64,000 bases of DNA from Ardenticatenaceae bacterium (GTDB lineage: Bacteria > Chloroflexota > Anaerolineae > Promineifilales > Promineifilaceae), in NCBI GenBank assembly GCA_020634235.1, contig JACKCB010000002.1:1426001-1490000 (forward strand). Reading direction: 5' to 3'. Of the stretch, positions 9,617 to 18,970 are shown one piece after another. The first letter of the stretch is position 1; each line of letters opens with the position of its first letter. The position numbers and the translations under genes are program-made. The notes under the pieces are model-generated. The model ran no database searches. It saw only the letters and a list, made by a program, of their open reading frames with translations, and had not been told where the DNA came from.

Positions 9617-11254
9617 CTAATGCCGGGCAGAGGCCGGAATCTCTTCCAGCGTGCCCGGTTCATACATCGTTGGCCCCAGCCGCGAAGCGGTTGGCCCTGG
9701 CAAATGGTCGGCATTCAAGACACTAAGATACATCAGCTCATCCAGGCGCTCCTGCTTCAACTGGTCACCCCACAGAATGGGCATCAGCCCTTTCCAGCGC
9801 TCTTGCAGGAAGTCACGCAGCGCAACGTTTGCCTCCGTAACCGGTCCTTTGCGCAGGGTATGCCAGATACCCGCCGCCCGATAGGTGCAGAAGCCCCCCT
9901 GGCAAGGCCCCATACCCAGGCGCACGTCGCGCCGGATGTCATCAAACGTCTTCGCCCCGCCTTGCAGGATGGCGTGTTCCACGTCTTCTTGCAGCACCAG
10001 TTCGCACTCACACACCAGCTCACCGTACTTCTTGTCCTTCTCGGTGCGCGCCAGGCGAGAACCCAGATAATAGTGCCCGCTGGTGGTACGCGGCTCTTTG
10101 TGCAGGTCAGGCAGCAGTTCCAGATGGGTACGGCATTCGCGCACGGTACCAAATTTCTCACACACGCGGTCCGCCACGACTTCGGCCATCTGGCGATAGG
10201 TGGTCCATTTGCCGCCGGTGATGGTGATGAACCCTTCCAGGCCATCGCGCCGGGCATGGTCCAGCAAGGTGTAGGCGCGGGTAACGTCGCGCGTATCGGC
10301 CACCGTCGTCTCCTGGTAGAGGGGGCGGACGCCACCCCAGGCCCGCAGCATGCGCATCTGCTTAACACCCGGCACCAGCTTTTCGCCCTCGTCCAGCATA
10401 AGCTGCACTTCCCACGGCTCAATGGCGAAATGTTCCGGGTCGGCGGCGCGCACGTCGGTGGTGCCGATGATGGCCACGGTGTGCACGGGCACGATAATGT
10501 CGCCATCGGCGGGCATTTTGCAGCGATTGACCACGGTGTTTAGCACGCGGTGGGCAATGGCTACCATAGTGCCCTTGCCGGCGATGACCCGCACCTCCAC
10601 GCCCACAGAGTGGGCAATTTTGCCCACCCAGGCCCCGGCCGCGTTGACCACCATGTCGGCGTAGATGGTAACGTCTTCGTCTTTGACCAGATCGTGGCAG
10701 ACAGCGCCAACCACTTTGTCCCCCTGGCGCAGCAGCTTCTTTACCTGGTGGTAGGTGCGAATTTCGGCACCATATTGCCGGGCAGAGGCGGCATTACACT
10801 CGGAGGCCAGGAAGGAGTCGGCCCCGGCATCGGGCACGCGGAAGCAGCGCGAGATTTGGGGATTTAGCAGCGGCTCCTCTTTGAGCATCTGGCTGATGCT
10901 GATCTCTTCGCAGGGGACGCCCGTATCACGGCAGCCCTGCTGGAAACGGTCGCCATAGGCAGGGTCGTCCCACGGTGTGGTGACGAAGTAGCCGCCGGTA
11001 TCTTCCAGGCAGTGGGGCATGATGCGGCGCAGGATGGTGTTTTCCTGGATACATTCCACCGCTGCTTCGGGGTCTTTGACGGCGTAGCGGCCGCCGCTGT
11101 GCAGCAGGCCGTGGTACCGGCCGGTGGTGCCGTGCGAAAGGTCGCGCCGCTCAACGAGCAGGCTCTTGAAGCCGCGCATGGCCAGGTCGCGCACCACGCC
11201 GGTGCCGGTTGCACCACCGCCAATGACCAGCACTTCGGTTTGGATTTTGGGCAT
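9617..11254 (-). CDS. glpA: Anaerobic glycerol-3-phosphate dehydrogenase subunit A
   Basis: 545 aa from the ATG at 11254, which has GAGGT five bases upstream. Residues 8-28 are the FAD-binding VLVIGGGATGTGVVRDLAM. The DAO-type body is followed by a C-terminal BFD-like domain with four cysteines (CECELV and GPCQGGFC) that should hold a [2Fe-2S] cluster. The length matches E. coli GlpA (about 540 aa). It oxidises sn-glycerol 3-phosphate to dihydroxyacetone phosphate. A strong terminator at 11301-11344 separates it from the upstream four-gene unit, so glpABC probably has its own promoter in the short gap, though none is obvious. The reading frame stays open well upstream of the ATG but that part has no family similarity. 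Confidence 0.94.
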   Translation of the reverse strand: MPKIQTEVLVIGGGATGTGVVRDLAMRGFKSLLVERRDLSHGTTGRYHGLLHSGGRYAVKDPEAAVECIQENTILRRIMPHCLEDTGGYFVTTPWDDPAYGDRFQQGCRDTGVPCEEISISQMLKEEPLLNPQISRCFRVPDAGADSFLASECNAASARQYGAEIRTYHQVKKLLRQGDKVVGAVCHDLVKDEDVTIYADMVVNAAGAWVGKIAHSVGVEVRVIAGKGTMVAIAHRVLNTVVNRCKMPADGDIIVPVHTVAIIGTTDVRAADPEHFAIEPWEVQLMLDEGEKLVPGVKQMRMLRAWGGVRPLYQETTVADTRDVTRAYTLLDHARRDGLEGFITITGGKWTTYRQMAEVVADRVCEKFGTVRECRTHLELLPDLHKEPRTTSGHYYLGSRLARTEKDKKYGELVCECELVLQEDVEHAILQGGAKTFDDIRRDVRLGMGPCQGGFCTYRAAGIWHTLRKGPVTEANVALRDFLQERWKGLMPILWGDQLKQERLDELMYLSVLNADHLPGPTASRLGPTMYEPGTLEEIPASARH

Positions 11255-11300
11255 AAGTGACCTCGTTGTTTCTTGTGGCAGACTCAGGCAATCCGGTTCA

Positions 11301-11344
11301 TAAAAAGGCCGCCGGCTTGTTATAGGCCGCAGAAGCCGGCGGCC
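11301..11344 (-). terminator. Strong intrinsic terminator between sdhD-like gene and glpA
   Basis: Perfect 12-bp arms GGCCGCCGGCTT (11307-11318) and AAGCCGGCGGCC (11333-11344) with a 14-nt loop, followed on the minus strand by TTTTTA. It closes the four-gene unit 11383-14114. Confidence 0.85.
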
Positions 11345-11382
11345 ATCATGGCAGACCAACCGCAGCCGCGGCCAGCCTGTGA

Positions 11383-11772
11383 CTACACGTTTTGGATGGC
11401 CAGTGCCAACCAGATACCGTAAACGAGGGTCACGGCCCCCACGAGGGCCAGGCCCCAATCGACGATGCGCTGTCGCCCCGGCCGGAGTCCCAGGTCCAGG
11501 AAGATGGCCCGCAGGCCAAGCATCGCATGAATGGTAACAAAAACCAGGAAGAGCACTTCCAGGGTGAAGATGGCCGGATTGGAGACGTAGTCGAGCACCT
11601 GGGCATAGTCGCGCAGGCCGCCTTCGACCACGAAGTGGTGGGCGACCATGTGCAGGCCTAGCACCAGCACCAGGAGCAGCCCGGAAATGGCTTGAACCAG
11701 CCACAGCGCCCCGGCCGGGCCGCGCCGGCCGGCTCGTGCTTGCGGAGAAACTGTTGTTGCCATGTTGCTCAT
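11383..11772 (-). CDS. SdhD-like heme b membrane anchor subunit
   Basis: 129 aa with three predicted TM helices (about 23-45, 67-89 and 103-125). His41, His45 and His46 in LGLHMVAHH and His82 in IHAMLGLRAIFLDLG fit heme b ligation and the H-x3-G-x-R signature of succinate dehydrogenase/fumarate reductase anchors. It starts four bases after the SdhC-like gene, so the two are probably translationally coupled. No SdhA is nearby; the only flavoprotein in this unit is GlpA-type (12942-14114). I infer that it helps anchor that flavoprotein and delivers electrons to quinone. It could instead be a displaced part of a normal complex II whose sdhA lies elsewhere. Confidence 0.85.
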   Translation of the reverse strand: MSNMATTVSPQARAGRRGPAGALWLVQAISGLLLVLVLGLHMVAHHFVVEGGLRDYAQVLDYVSNPAIFTLEVLFLVFVTIHAMLGLRAIFLDLGLRPGRQRIVDWGLALVGAVTLVYGIWLALAIQNV

Positions 11773-11776
11773 CCTC

Positions 11777-12181
11777 CTATGCTGTAAATACCAGCCAGGC
11801 GCTAATCACCAGCATGACAAAGCCGATGGCAGTTAGCACCCAGAAGAGGGTCTGGTGATTGCGCACACCAATGCCCATGCCCACCAGGGCTACCCGAATG
11901 CCGTTGAGGCCATGGAACAGGATGCCAAAGATGAGCAAGACATCCAGGGCCAGGAAAAACGGCTGCCGGGCCAGGTTGAGGAAGTCATCCCAGCCCGCCT
12001 CGCCCTGCAGCAGCGTGCTCAGGACAACCAGGTGCAGGAACAGGTATAGGGTCAATCCCAGGCCGGTTAGCCGGTTCAGGGCAAAGGCCCAGGTGCCCAC
12101 ATGCCGCCGGCGGACATCGAACCAGGCGCGAAGCGTGCCTGTGGTGGCGGGCGGCGCTTGTGTTTGTTGTAATTCTTGCAC
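11777..12181 (-). CDS. SdhC-like cytochrome b556 anchor subunit
   Basis: 134 aa with three TM helices. The family pattern begins at NRLTGLGLTLYLFLHL (residues 36-51), with His50 a candidate heme ligand, and continues with FHGLNGIRVALV (His90). These correspond to the S/H-R-x-x-G and H-x3-G-I-R motifs of SdhC. The start is 22 bases after the SdhB-like gene, and the SdhD-like gene follows within four bases. Family knowledge says SdhC and SdhD sandwich one heme b and form the quinone site. The unusual point is the flavoprotein context, not the sequence itself. Confidence 0.88.
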   Translation of the reverse strand: MQELQQTQAPPATTGTLRAWFDVRRRHVGTWAFALNRLTGLGLTLYLFLHLVVLSTLLQGEAGWDDFLNLARQPFFLALDVLLIFGILFHGLNGIRVALVGMGIGVRNHQTLFWVLTAIGFVMLVISAWLVFTA

Positions 12182-12203
12182 AGTTCACACTCCTTGTCCC
12201 ATC

Positions 12204-12929
12204 TTAGCTGCTGCGCCCCAGCAGGCGGCGGAACTTGCGCCGGGTTAGTTGGTTGCGCAGGGACATAATCGCGCCGCCCGGATCGACATCGGAAGGGCAG
12301 ACTTCGCTGCATTCGAAGGCGACGTGGCAGCGCCAGCAGCCGTGTTCACTGTCTACCCAATCGAGGACAGCGGCTTTTTCGGCCTGGGGGCCGGCGGCGG
12401 TAACGCGTTGGGCCGCGGCCAGGGCGGCCGGCCCCAGGTAGCCGCTGTTGCTGCCGGCGATGGGGCAGGCGGAGACGCACAGGCCGCATTCCAGGCAGTT
12501 TTCGTAGCGGGTGAAATGGTCGATCCCGGCCGGGGGCACTGCCTGAGGTAGGAATTCACTGGTGCGGACGTAGGGCATCCCGGCCGGGGTATAATGCCCA
12601 AAAAACGCGTTCATGTCCACCACCAGGTCACTGATCAACGGTAGATTGGCCAGCGGCTCCACCAGCACCGTGGGGGTGCCCAGTTCCAACACCTTCACCA
12701 CGCAAGCCAGGACCTCCTGGCCATTCACGCGCATGCCGCAGGTGCCACACGAAGCGTGGTGGCAAGAGTGGCGCAACATCAGTGATGGGTCTTGCTCCCG
12801 CCGGATCTCCTGCAAAGCCACCAGCACCGTGGTATTTTCATCCACCAACACCGTAAAGGTCTGGTATGCCGGCACCGACTGGCCCTGTTTATAACGAAAA
12901 ACTTTGAATTGAATCGGTTGTTCAGCCAT
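12204..12929 (-). CDS. SdhB/FrdB-type three-cluster iron-sulfur subunit
   Basis: 241 aa. Cys56/61/64/76 match the plant-type [2Fe-2S] ligands with the exact spacing of E. coli SdhB (55/60/63/75). Cys145/148/151 plus Cys211 fit the [4Fe-4S] cluster, and Cys155/201/207 the [3Fe-4S] cluster, again with conserved spacing; Cys198 is extra. So all three relay clusters of complex II should be present. The gene starts 12 bases after the GlpA-type flavoprotein gene and sits where sdhA-sdhB pairs normally sit, which suggests that the flavoprotein feeds electrons into this subunit. Two CCCGGCCGGG copies encode Pro-Ala-Gly between the cluster domains (near residues 115 and 133). Confidence 0.92.
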   Translation of the reverse strand: MAEQPIQFKVFRYKQGQSVPAYQTFTVLVDENTTVLVALQEIRREQDPSLMLRHSCHHASCGTCGMRVNGQEVLACVVKVLELGTPTVLVEPLANLPLISDLVVDMNAFFGHYTPAGMPYVRTSEFLPQAVPPAGIDHFTRYENCLECGLCVSACPIAGSNSGYLGPAALAAAQRVTAAGPQAEKAAVLDWVDSEHGCWRCHVAFECSEVCPSDVDPGGAIMSLRNQLTRRKFRRLLGRSS

Positions 12930-12941
12930 CAGTCACCTCCT

Positions 12942-14114
12942 TTAAGCGTTGGCATAGTAGGCCGTGTAGGGCAGCAGTACCACTTCTCGCGTGCGGCAGG
13001 GGGCATCCACGCCCAGTTTGCGGCACACCACGTCGGCCGTCGCTTCGGCCATGCCCCGCAGCGTGGTCGCTTTGCCACCGGTGATGGTCACAAACCCTTC
13101 CACGCCTTCGTCCACATGGTCAAAACACTTAAAGGTTCGGCTCAGTTCCCGGCCGGTGTCGGCATCGGCGCGCCGCGGCCCAATCAGCGGCCGCGCCGCC
13201 GACCACGCCGCCCGGAACGGCACCTGTTTCACCAGCGGGATCATCTTCGCCCCTTCATCATACATCTTCTGAATGTGGTCCGGTGGCAATCCCAAGTTAT
13301 CCGGATCATCGACGACCCAGGAACTGGTACCCACCACCGACAACCCGCGCTGCGGCACAACAATGTCGCCATCGCCCGAAGGCGTCATGCGGTTAATCAC
13401 CATGTTGCACAACCGGCCCTTCAGCGCCAGCATCACCCCTGGCGAGGGCCGGATCGGCACCTCTACCCCCACCATTTCCGCAATCTTGCCACACCAGGGG
13501 CCGGCCGCGTTCACCACCAAATCTGCGCCAATGTCATACGTCTGGCCGCTCCGGTGGTCCGTCACTTGCACACCCGTCACCACATCATTCTGCTTCAGCA
13601 CAGCCCGTACCTCGGTGTAGGTCTTTACCGTTGTCCCATTCTGCTGCGCCGTGGCAAAAAAGCGCAGCGGCATCCGCATGGCATCCATCGTCGCATCCGG
13701 AATCCGAATCGCCATAATCAGGTTGGGGCTCAGGTTCGGCTCCAGGCGCAGTGCCTGCTCACGGGTCAGGCGCTCGGCCGCGATACCACAATCGCCACAC
13801 CCCTCCATCAGCAAGTGGCCATAGGCCACATCCTCTTCCGTGACGGCCACAAACAGGCCATCATTTTCTTCAAAAGTACCCGGCGCAATACGTCGCAAGA
13901 CCTGATTCTCATCAATACACTCCAGCGCCGATTCCTGATCCTTCACCGCATAGCGTGCTCCGCTGTGCAGCAAACCATGGTGGCGGCCTGTGGTACCGGA
14001 GGTGACCTCACCGCGCTCTACCAGGGTTACCCGGAAACCGCGCAACGCCAGGTCATGCGCCAGCGCCCCACCCGTGCCCCCACCCCCAATGATGAGTACA
14101 TGAAACTCTCCCAT
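12942..14114 (-). CDS. GlpA/GlpD-type FAD-dependent glycerol-3-phosphate dehydrogenase, short form
   Basis: 390 aa. The FAD motif VLIIGGGGTGGALAHDLALRG lies at residues 6-26, and DAO-family blocks follow (SGTTGRHHGLLHSGARYAVKD, VVNAAGPWCGKIAEMVG, GFVTITGGKATTLRGMAE). It is clearly related to the glpA product at 9617-11254 but ends before the C-terminal [2Fe-2S] BFD-like domain, so it has no built-in cluster. It is the first gene of a unit followed by SdhB, SdhC and SdhD-like genes. GGGTAG lies just before the ATG. I infer that it oxidises glycerol 3-phosphate and passes electrons to the SdhB-type subunit. Another DAO-type substrate such as a 2-hydroxy acid is possible, but the glycerol context favours glycerol 3-phosphate. 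Confidence 0.88.
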   Translation of the reverse strand: MGEFHVLIIGGGGTGGALAHDLALRGFRVTLVERGEVTSGTTGRHHGLLHSGARYAVKDQESALECIDENQVLRRIAPGTFEENDGLFVAVTEEDVAYGHLLMEGCGDCGIAAERLTREQALRLEPNLSPNLIMAIRIPDATMDAMRMPLRFFATAQQNGTTVKTYTEVRAVLKQNDVVTGVQVTDHRSGQTYDIGADLVVNAAGPWCGKIAEMVGVEVPIRPSPGVMLALKGRLCNMVINRMTPSGDGDIVVPQRGLSVVGTSSWVVDDPDNLGLPPDHIQKMYDEGAKMIPLVKQVPFRAAWSAARPLIGPRRADADTGRELSRTFKCFDHVDEGVEGFVTITGGKATTLRGMAEATADVVCRKLGVDAPCRTREVVLLPYTAYYANA

Positions 14115-14137
14115 TTTCTACCCTTTCATGCCGACAA

Positions 14138-14167
14138 GTTATCGGGAATTGCCAAAGATGCTGACAA
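14138..14167 (-). promoter_or_regulatory. Candidate promoter of the flavoprotein-sdhBCD unit
   Basis: TTGTCA (14162-14167), an 18-bp spacer and GATAAC (14138-14143) lie about 25 bases before the start codon at 14114 and downstream of the terminator at 14226-14272. Consensus match only. Confidence 0.45.
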
Positions 14168-14225
14168 CAGACTAACTGCCGTTGCGAGCCACTGAGCGGT
14201 AGACGGAATTCGGAGAGAGAAGGGA

Positions 14226-14272
14226 ATGAGAATTGAAAAGCCAGGTCCACGCAAGCTGCATGGACCTGGCTT
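14226..14272 (-). terminator. Terminator after glpK
   Basis: Perfect 12-bp arms AAGCCAGGTCCA (14238-14249) and TGGACCTGGCTT (14261-14272) with an 11-nt loop. On the minus strand the stem ends in TT and continues TTCAATTCTC. The U tract is modest but the stem is strong. It lies 20 bases after the glpK stop. Confidence 0.7.
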
Positions 14273-14292
14273 TCTATCTCACAGCAGGTTCA

Positions 14293-15795
<1,503 letters not shown>

Positions 15796-15807
15796 TTATC
15801 GTCACTC

Positions 15808-16437
15808 CTATTCTTCTAGCGTTTCCAACAATGTGTTTAGGATCAGGTATGTGGAAGTTGCCCCTGGGTCCTGGTGACCGATGCTGCGCTCACCCAGGTA
15901 GCTGGCCCGGCCCTTCTTGGCCTGCAAGGGAATGGTGTCTTTCATCCCTGTTTCGGCGGCGGCGACCGTGGCCCGCAAGACGGTAATCGTGTCGTCGCCA
16001 TTGTCAAAACCGGCTCGCATGGCGTCCAGGGCCGGCGCCCAGGCATCGTACATGGTTTTGTCCCCCAGTTGTGCCCGGCCGCGCTGCAGAATTCCTTCTA
16101 CGCCGGCCAGCAGCAGCTTGTAGAGATCGTCGTTGGTCAGCTCTTCTTTGGCGATGACGGTCATGCCGCTGCGCATAAAGAAGGTGCCATACAACGGGCC
16201 ACTAGCTCCGCCAACGCTGGAGATCAGGGTCATACCGATGGTTTTGAGAATGTTGCCGATGTCTTTGTCGGCCACCGTGGGCAGCTTTTCCATCACCTTT
16301 TTGAAGCCACGGTCCATGTTGATGCCATGGTCGGCATCGCCAATGGCCGAGTCTAGTTCGGTGAGGTATTCTTTGTTGGCATTCAAGACGGTGGCTGTGT
16401 TCTCCAGCCAGCGCACAATCTGCTCTTTGCTTACCAT
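15808..16437 (-). CDS. dhaL: PTS-dependent dihydroxyacetone kinase, ADP-binding subunit DhaL
   Basis: 209 aa. The Mg-ADP site is DSAIGDADHGINMDRG, with Asp29, Asp34 and Asp36 aligning with Asp30/35/37 of E. coli DhaL. In PTS-type enzymes ADP stays bound, is rephosphorylated by DhaM and passes phosphate to dihydroxyacetone on DhaK. The presence of separate dhaK and dhaL plus a DhaM with EIIA confirms the PTS type over the single-chain ATP type. E. coli DhaL also switches DhaR on, and a DhaR-like gene is at 19143-21128. Confidence 0.95.
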   Translation of the reverse strand: MVSKEQIVRWLENTATVLNANKEYLTELDSAIGDADHGINMDRGFKKVMEKLPTVADKDIGNILKTIGMTLISSVGGASGPLYGTFFMRSGMTVIAKEELTNDDLYKLLLAGVEGILQRGRAQLGDKTMYDAWAPALDAMRAGFDNGDDTITVLRATVAAAETGMKDTIPLQAKKGRASYLGERSIGHQDPGATSTYLILNTLLETLEE

Positions 16438-16516
16438 GTTGTCTGCTTTCCGTCAGAAGTGTGGTGCGGGGGAGGCCCGGCCCCGGCCGGGGGCCACACA
16501 ACACAGTTCCATTCAA

Positions 16517-17590
16517 TCAAACGCCCCAACGCAGGCCCGGCGTCTTCACCGGCGCATCCCAGAACTTCAGAATCTCATCATCCGCCTTGAGCAGCGTGAT
16601 AGAGAAACCCTGCATTTCCAGCGAAGTAATGTAAGGGCCAATCAACTTACGCACAATGGTCAGCCCATTGGCTTCACACACTTCGGCCAATTTGCGATAG
16701 GCGGCATACAACTCCGAGACTGGCGTGCCGCCCATGCTGTTCACAAAGGCGATGACGTTGTCGCCGGCCTTGAGCGGTTCGTCCGTCAGGTCTTTGTCTA
16801 CCCAGGCGCTGTTTTCCTGATCCCACTCGCGTACCGTGCGGCTGTAAGGACCATCCTTGATAATCTCCATGGCCATCATCTCAGTAATTTCGTCGACGGT
16901 GACCATAGACATCCGCTTCTGGCCCGGTTCGCCGTGGATACCAATGCCAATTTCCATTTCATCTTCGCCCAGCACAAACGTGGGCTTGCCCGCGGCCGGG
17001 ACCGTGCAAGAGGTAAGCGCCATGCCCATGGAGCGGCCATACATATTGACCTTGCGGCAAAGATCGGCGCAATACTCCAGCGTATGGCCAGCCTCGGCGG
17101 CGGCTCCCACAATCTTTTCCGCCAGGACCGTCGTGCCAACACCCCGCCGCCCGGCCGTGTATAGACTGTCCTTCACGGCAACATCGTCATCAATCAAGAT
17201 CGACTGCACCTTGATACCTTCGGCGGCAGCCATTTCGGCCGCGGTCTCAAAGTTCAGCACGTCACCAGTATAGTTCTTGACCAGGAAGAGAACCCCCGCG
17301 CCTCCATCTACCGCCATGGCTGCCTCATACATCTGGTCTGGCGTAGGAGACGTAAAGACCTCACCGGGGCAGGCCGCCGTGAGCATACCCATACCTACAA
17401 AACCACCATGCATCGGTTCATGGCCGCTGCCCCCACCGGAGATAAGGGCAACCTTACCCGCCAGCGGCGCATCGGCACGATAAACATAGTTAGGCTCGAA
17501 GTGAACCTTCAGCAGGTCCGGGTGGGCGGCGGCCATCCCTTCTAACTGCTCTTTGACCACATCATCAACAGCATTGATCAGTTTTTTCAT
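16517..17590 (-). CDS. dhaK: Dihydroxyacetone kinase substrate-binding subunit DhaK
   Basis: 357 aa. His219 in GIGIHGEPG is the residue that binds dihydroxyacetone covalently as a hemiaminal (His218 in E. coli), and SGGGSGHEPMHGG near 51-63 holds the second conserved His57. The reaction yields dihydroxyacetone phosphate for glycolysis. AAAGGAG lies 8 bases before the ATG. The 79-base gap to dhaL contains one CCCGGCCGGG copy (16482-16491). A 270-base gap separates it from glpF and holds the glpF terminator and a 7-bp stem-loop at 17743-17761; no convincing promoter was seen there, so read-through from glpF is possible. Confidence 0.96.
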   Translation of the reverse strand: MKKLINAVDDVVKEQLEGMAAAHPDLLKVHFEPNYVYRADAPLAGKVALISGGGSGHEPMHGGFVGMGMLTAACPGEVFTSPTPDQMYEAAMAVDGGAGVLFLVKNYTGDVLNFETAAEMAAAEGIKVQSILIDDDVAVKDSLYTAGRRGVGTTVLAEKIVGAAAEAGHTLEYCADLCRKVNMYGRSMGMALTSCTVPAAGKPTFVLGEDEMEIGIGIHGEPGQKRMSMVTVDEITEMMAMEIIKDGPYSRTVREWDQENSAWVDKDLTDEPLKAGDNVIAFVNSMGGTPVSELYAAYRKLAEVCEANGLTIVRKLIGPYITSLEMQGFSITLLKADDEILKFWDAPVKTPGLRWGV

Positions 17591-17805
17591 GTGAAATACT
17601 CCTTTGACGTAGTGAGTTTGGCAAGCAACGGCAAGCTAGCACCTCAACGCTACTCACCTTCTCCTGAGCGTTCGCGCTTTTATCCGGCTAGATTGCTATT
17701 GCGGATTTGGCCAGGCCGCAAAGTGCTAGCTTTGCTCCAGACGCATCTCCAACAGAGATGCACTGTAAGACGACTGCTTGTCAAGGTAATGGAAGTAGAA
17801 AGGAG

Positions 17806-17841
17806 CCATATTCCCGGAAAGCGGCATTTCCGGGAATATGG
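17806..17841 (-). terminator. Stem-loop terminator after glpF
   Basis: Perfect 15-bp arms, 17806-17820 and 17827-17841, with a 6-nt loop. On the minus strand it is followed by CTCCTTTCTACTTCC, a T-rich but interrupted tract. It may be only partly efficient, letting some transcripts continue into dhaK. Confidence 0.6.
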
Positions 17842-17860
17842 AGGGGTGAAGAAAGGATAC

Positions 17861-18610
17861 CTAGATGCCAAGAGCGATGATAACCACCGCCGCGATGATG
17901 CCACCGACAATCGGCGCAACCACCGGAATCCAGGCATAATTCCAATCGGAGCCGCCCTTGCCAGCGATGGGCAGCAAGAAGTGGGCGATGCGCGGACCCA
18001 GGTCACGAGCCGGGTTAATAGCATAACCGGTGGGGCCACCCAATGAGAGGCCGATACCCCAGACCAGCGCGCCGACCAGGAATGGGCCCAAGCCAACGGA
18101 AATACCCGCGCTGCCGGCGACACCTTCTGCGGAGAAGATGGCGGCAACACCCAACACCAGCACGATGGTGCCGATGATTTCTGTAATGTTGTTGGTGGCC
18201 ACGTTGCGAATGGCGGGGGCGGTGCAGAAGACGCCCAGCTTGGCGCCCTGATCTTTGGTCTCAGCCCAGTGCGGCAGATAAGCCAACCAGACAATCACGC
18301 CACCCACGAAAGCGCCCAACAGCTGGGCGATGATGAAGACTGGAACACTGGACCAGCCGTCGAAGCCACCCCCGGTTTTGTCGGCAATGGCAAAAGCAAT
18401 GGTCACGGCCGGGTTAATATGAGCCGCAGCGCTGCCAAAAGCGGCGCTGACAAAAACACCAACCATCACCGCGAAGGCCCACCCTGTGGTTATCACGATC
18501 CAGCCTGCGTTCTGGCCTTTTGATTTGTTCAAAAGCACGTTAGCGACAACACCATCACCCAGGATGATCAGGAACATTGTGCCTAGAAATTCACCTAGAA
18601 ACGGACTCAT
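17861..18610 (-). CDS. glpF: Glycerol uptake facilitator (aquaglyceroporin)
   Basis: 249 aa, MIP family with six TM helices and two half-helices. NPA box 1 is HINPAVT (Asn66-Ala68) and box 2 is AINPARDLGPR (Asn199-Asp203). The Asp after NPAR is typical of glycerol facilitators rather than water-only aquaporins. It lets glycerol, and likely dihydroxyacetone, enter by diffusion. AGGAGAGG precedes the ATG. It is the first gene after the long regulatory gap 18611-19142. Confidence 0.95.
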   Translation of the reverse strand: MSPFLGEFLGTMFLIILGDGVVANVLLNKSKGQNAGWIVITTGWAFAVMVGVFVSAAFGSAAAHINPAVTIAFAIADKTGGGFDGWSSVPVFIIAQLLGAFVGGVIVWLAYLPHWAETKDQGAKLGVFCTAPAIRNVATNNITEIIGTIVLVLGVAAIFSAEGVAGSAGISVGLGPFLVGALVWGIGLSLGGPTGYAINPARDLGPRIAHFLLPIAGKGGSDWNYAWIPVVAPIVGGIIAAVVIIALGI

Positions 18611-18706
18611 TCTTAAATCCTCTCCTGTTTAGTAAAACGCGTTTAGTTGTTATTGGTCTTGCAGTGGAGCATTGATGATTCGATCCCTTTTTGCCTTCGC
18701 TCTATT

Positions 18707-18736
18707 CAATAAATCGCCCTCCTAACACATTTATTG
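18707..18736 (-). other. Leader stem-loop with Shine-Dalgarno-like loop
   Basis: Perfect 8-bp arms CAATAAAT (18707-18714) and ATTTATTG (18729-18736). On the minus strand the 14-nt loop contains AGGAGG. An 18-codon TTG-started frame (LNRAKAKRDRIINAPLQDQ) begins eight bases after that AGGAGG, about 95 nt before glpF. Whether it is translated is unknown. Confidence 0.3.
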
Positions 18737-18842
18737 ACGACGGGATAAGTGGGGTGCCGCAACCAACCAGCATGTTACTCTCAACTAACCAGCCAGGTGC
18801 AATCCATGCCAAAAACAGGCTTGTCGGGCCGATACTCTTTTA

Positions 18843-18870
18843 GTTGTATTTGTATATGCTGAACAAGCAA
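18843..18870 (-). promoter_or_regulatory. Candidate sigma-70-type promoter for glpF
   Basis: TTGCTT (18865-18870), a 16-bp spacer and TACAAC (18843-18848), read leftward. Repeats that could bind an activator lie just upstream (18886-18909 and 18956-18970). Confidence 0.4.
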
Positions 18871-18885
18871 ACGGCCAGTGCTATG

Positions 18886-18909
18886 CAGCACTTTGTACAG
18901 CACCTTGTG
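18886..18909 (-). repeat. Tandem 12-mer repeat, possible activator site
   Basis: CAGCACTTTGTA followed directly by CAGCACCTTGTG (10 of 12 identical). It overlaps a perfect 6-bp inverted repeat AGTGCT/AGCACT (18877-18892). It sits 16 bases upstream of the candidate -35, where an activator such as DhaR could bind. Confidence 0.4.
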
Positions 18910-18955
18910 TAATCATATGCGCGAAAACAGGAGTTGCAAGCACAAACGGGGAAAT

Positions 18956-18970
18956 GTTTCTATATGAAAC
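18956..18970. promoter_or_regulatory. Perfect inverted repeat GTTTC-TATAT-GAAAC
   Basis: Two perfect 5-bp arms around a 5-bp AT spacer, a form typical of operator sites. It lies about 85 bp upstream of the candidate glpF -35. The binding protein is unknown. Confidence 0.35.

Noticed and set aside
11255..11704. N-terminal extension of the glpA frame
   Set aside because: It crosses the terminator at 11301-11344 and the sdhD-like gene, lacks family similarity and is Pro/Arg-rich; the ATG at 11254 has a good ribosome site.
17779..17784. Perfect TTGACA upstream of dhaK
   Set aside because: No -10 hexamer at 16-18 bp (GCATCT at 17 bp, TACAGT only 11 bp away), so I do not call a promoter.
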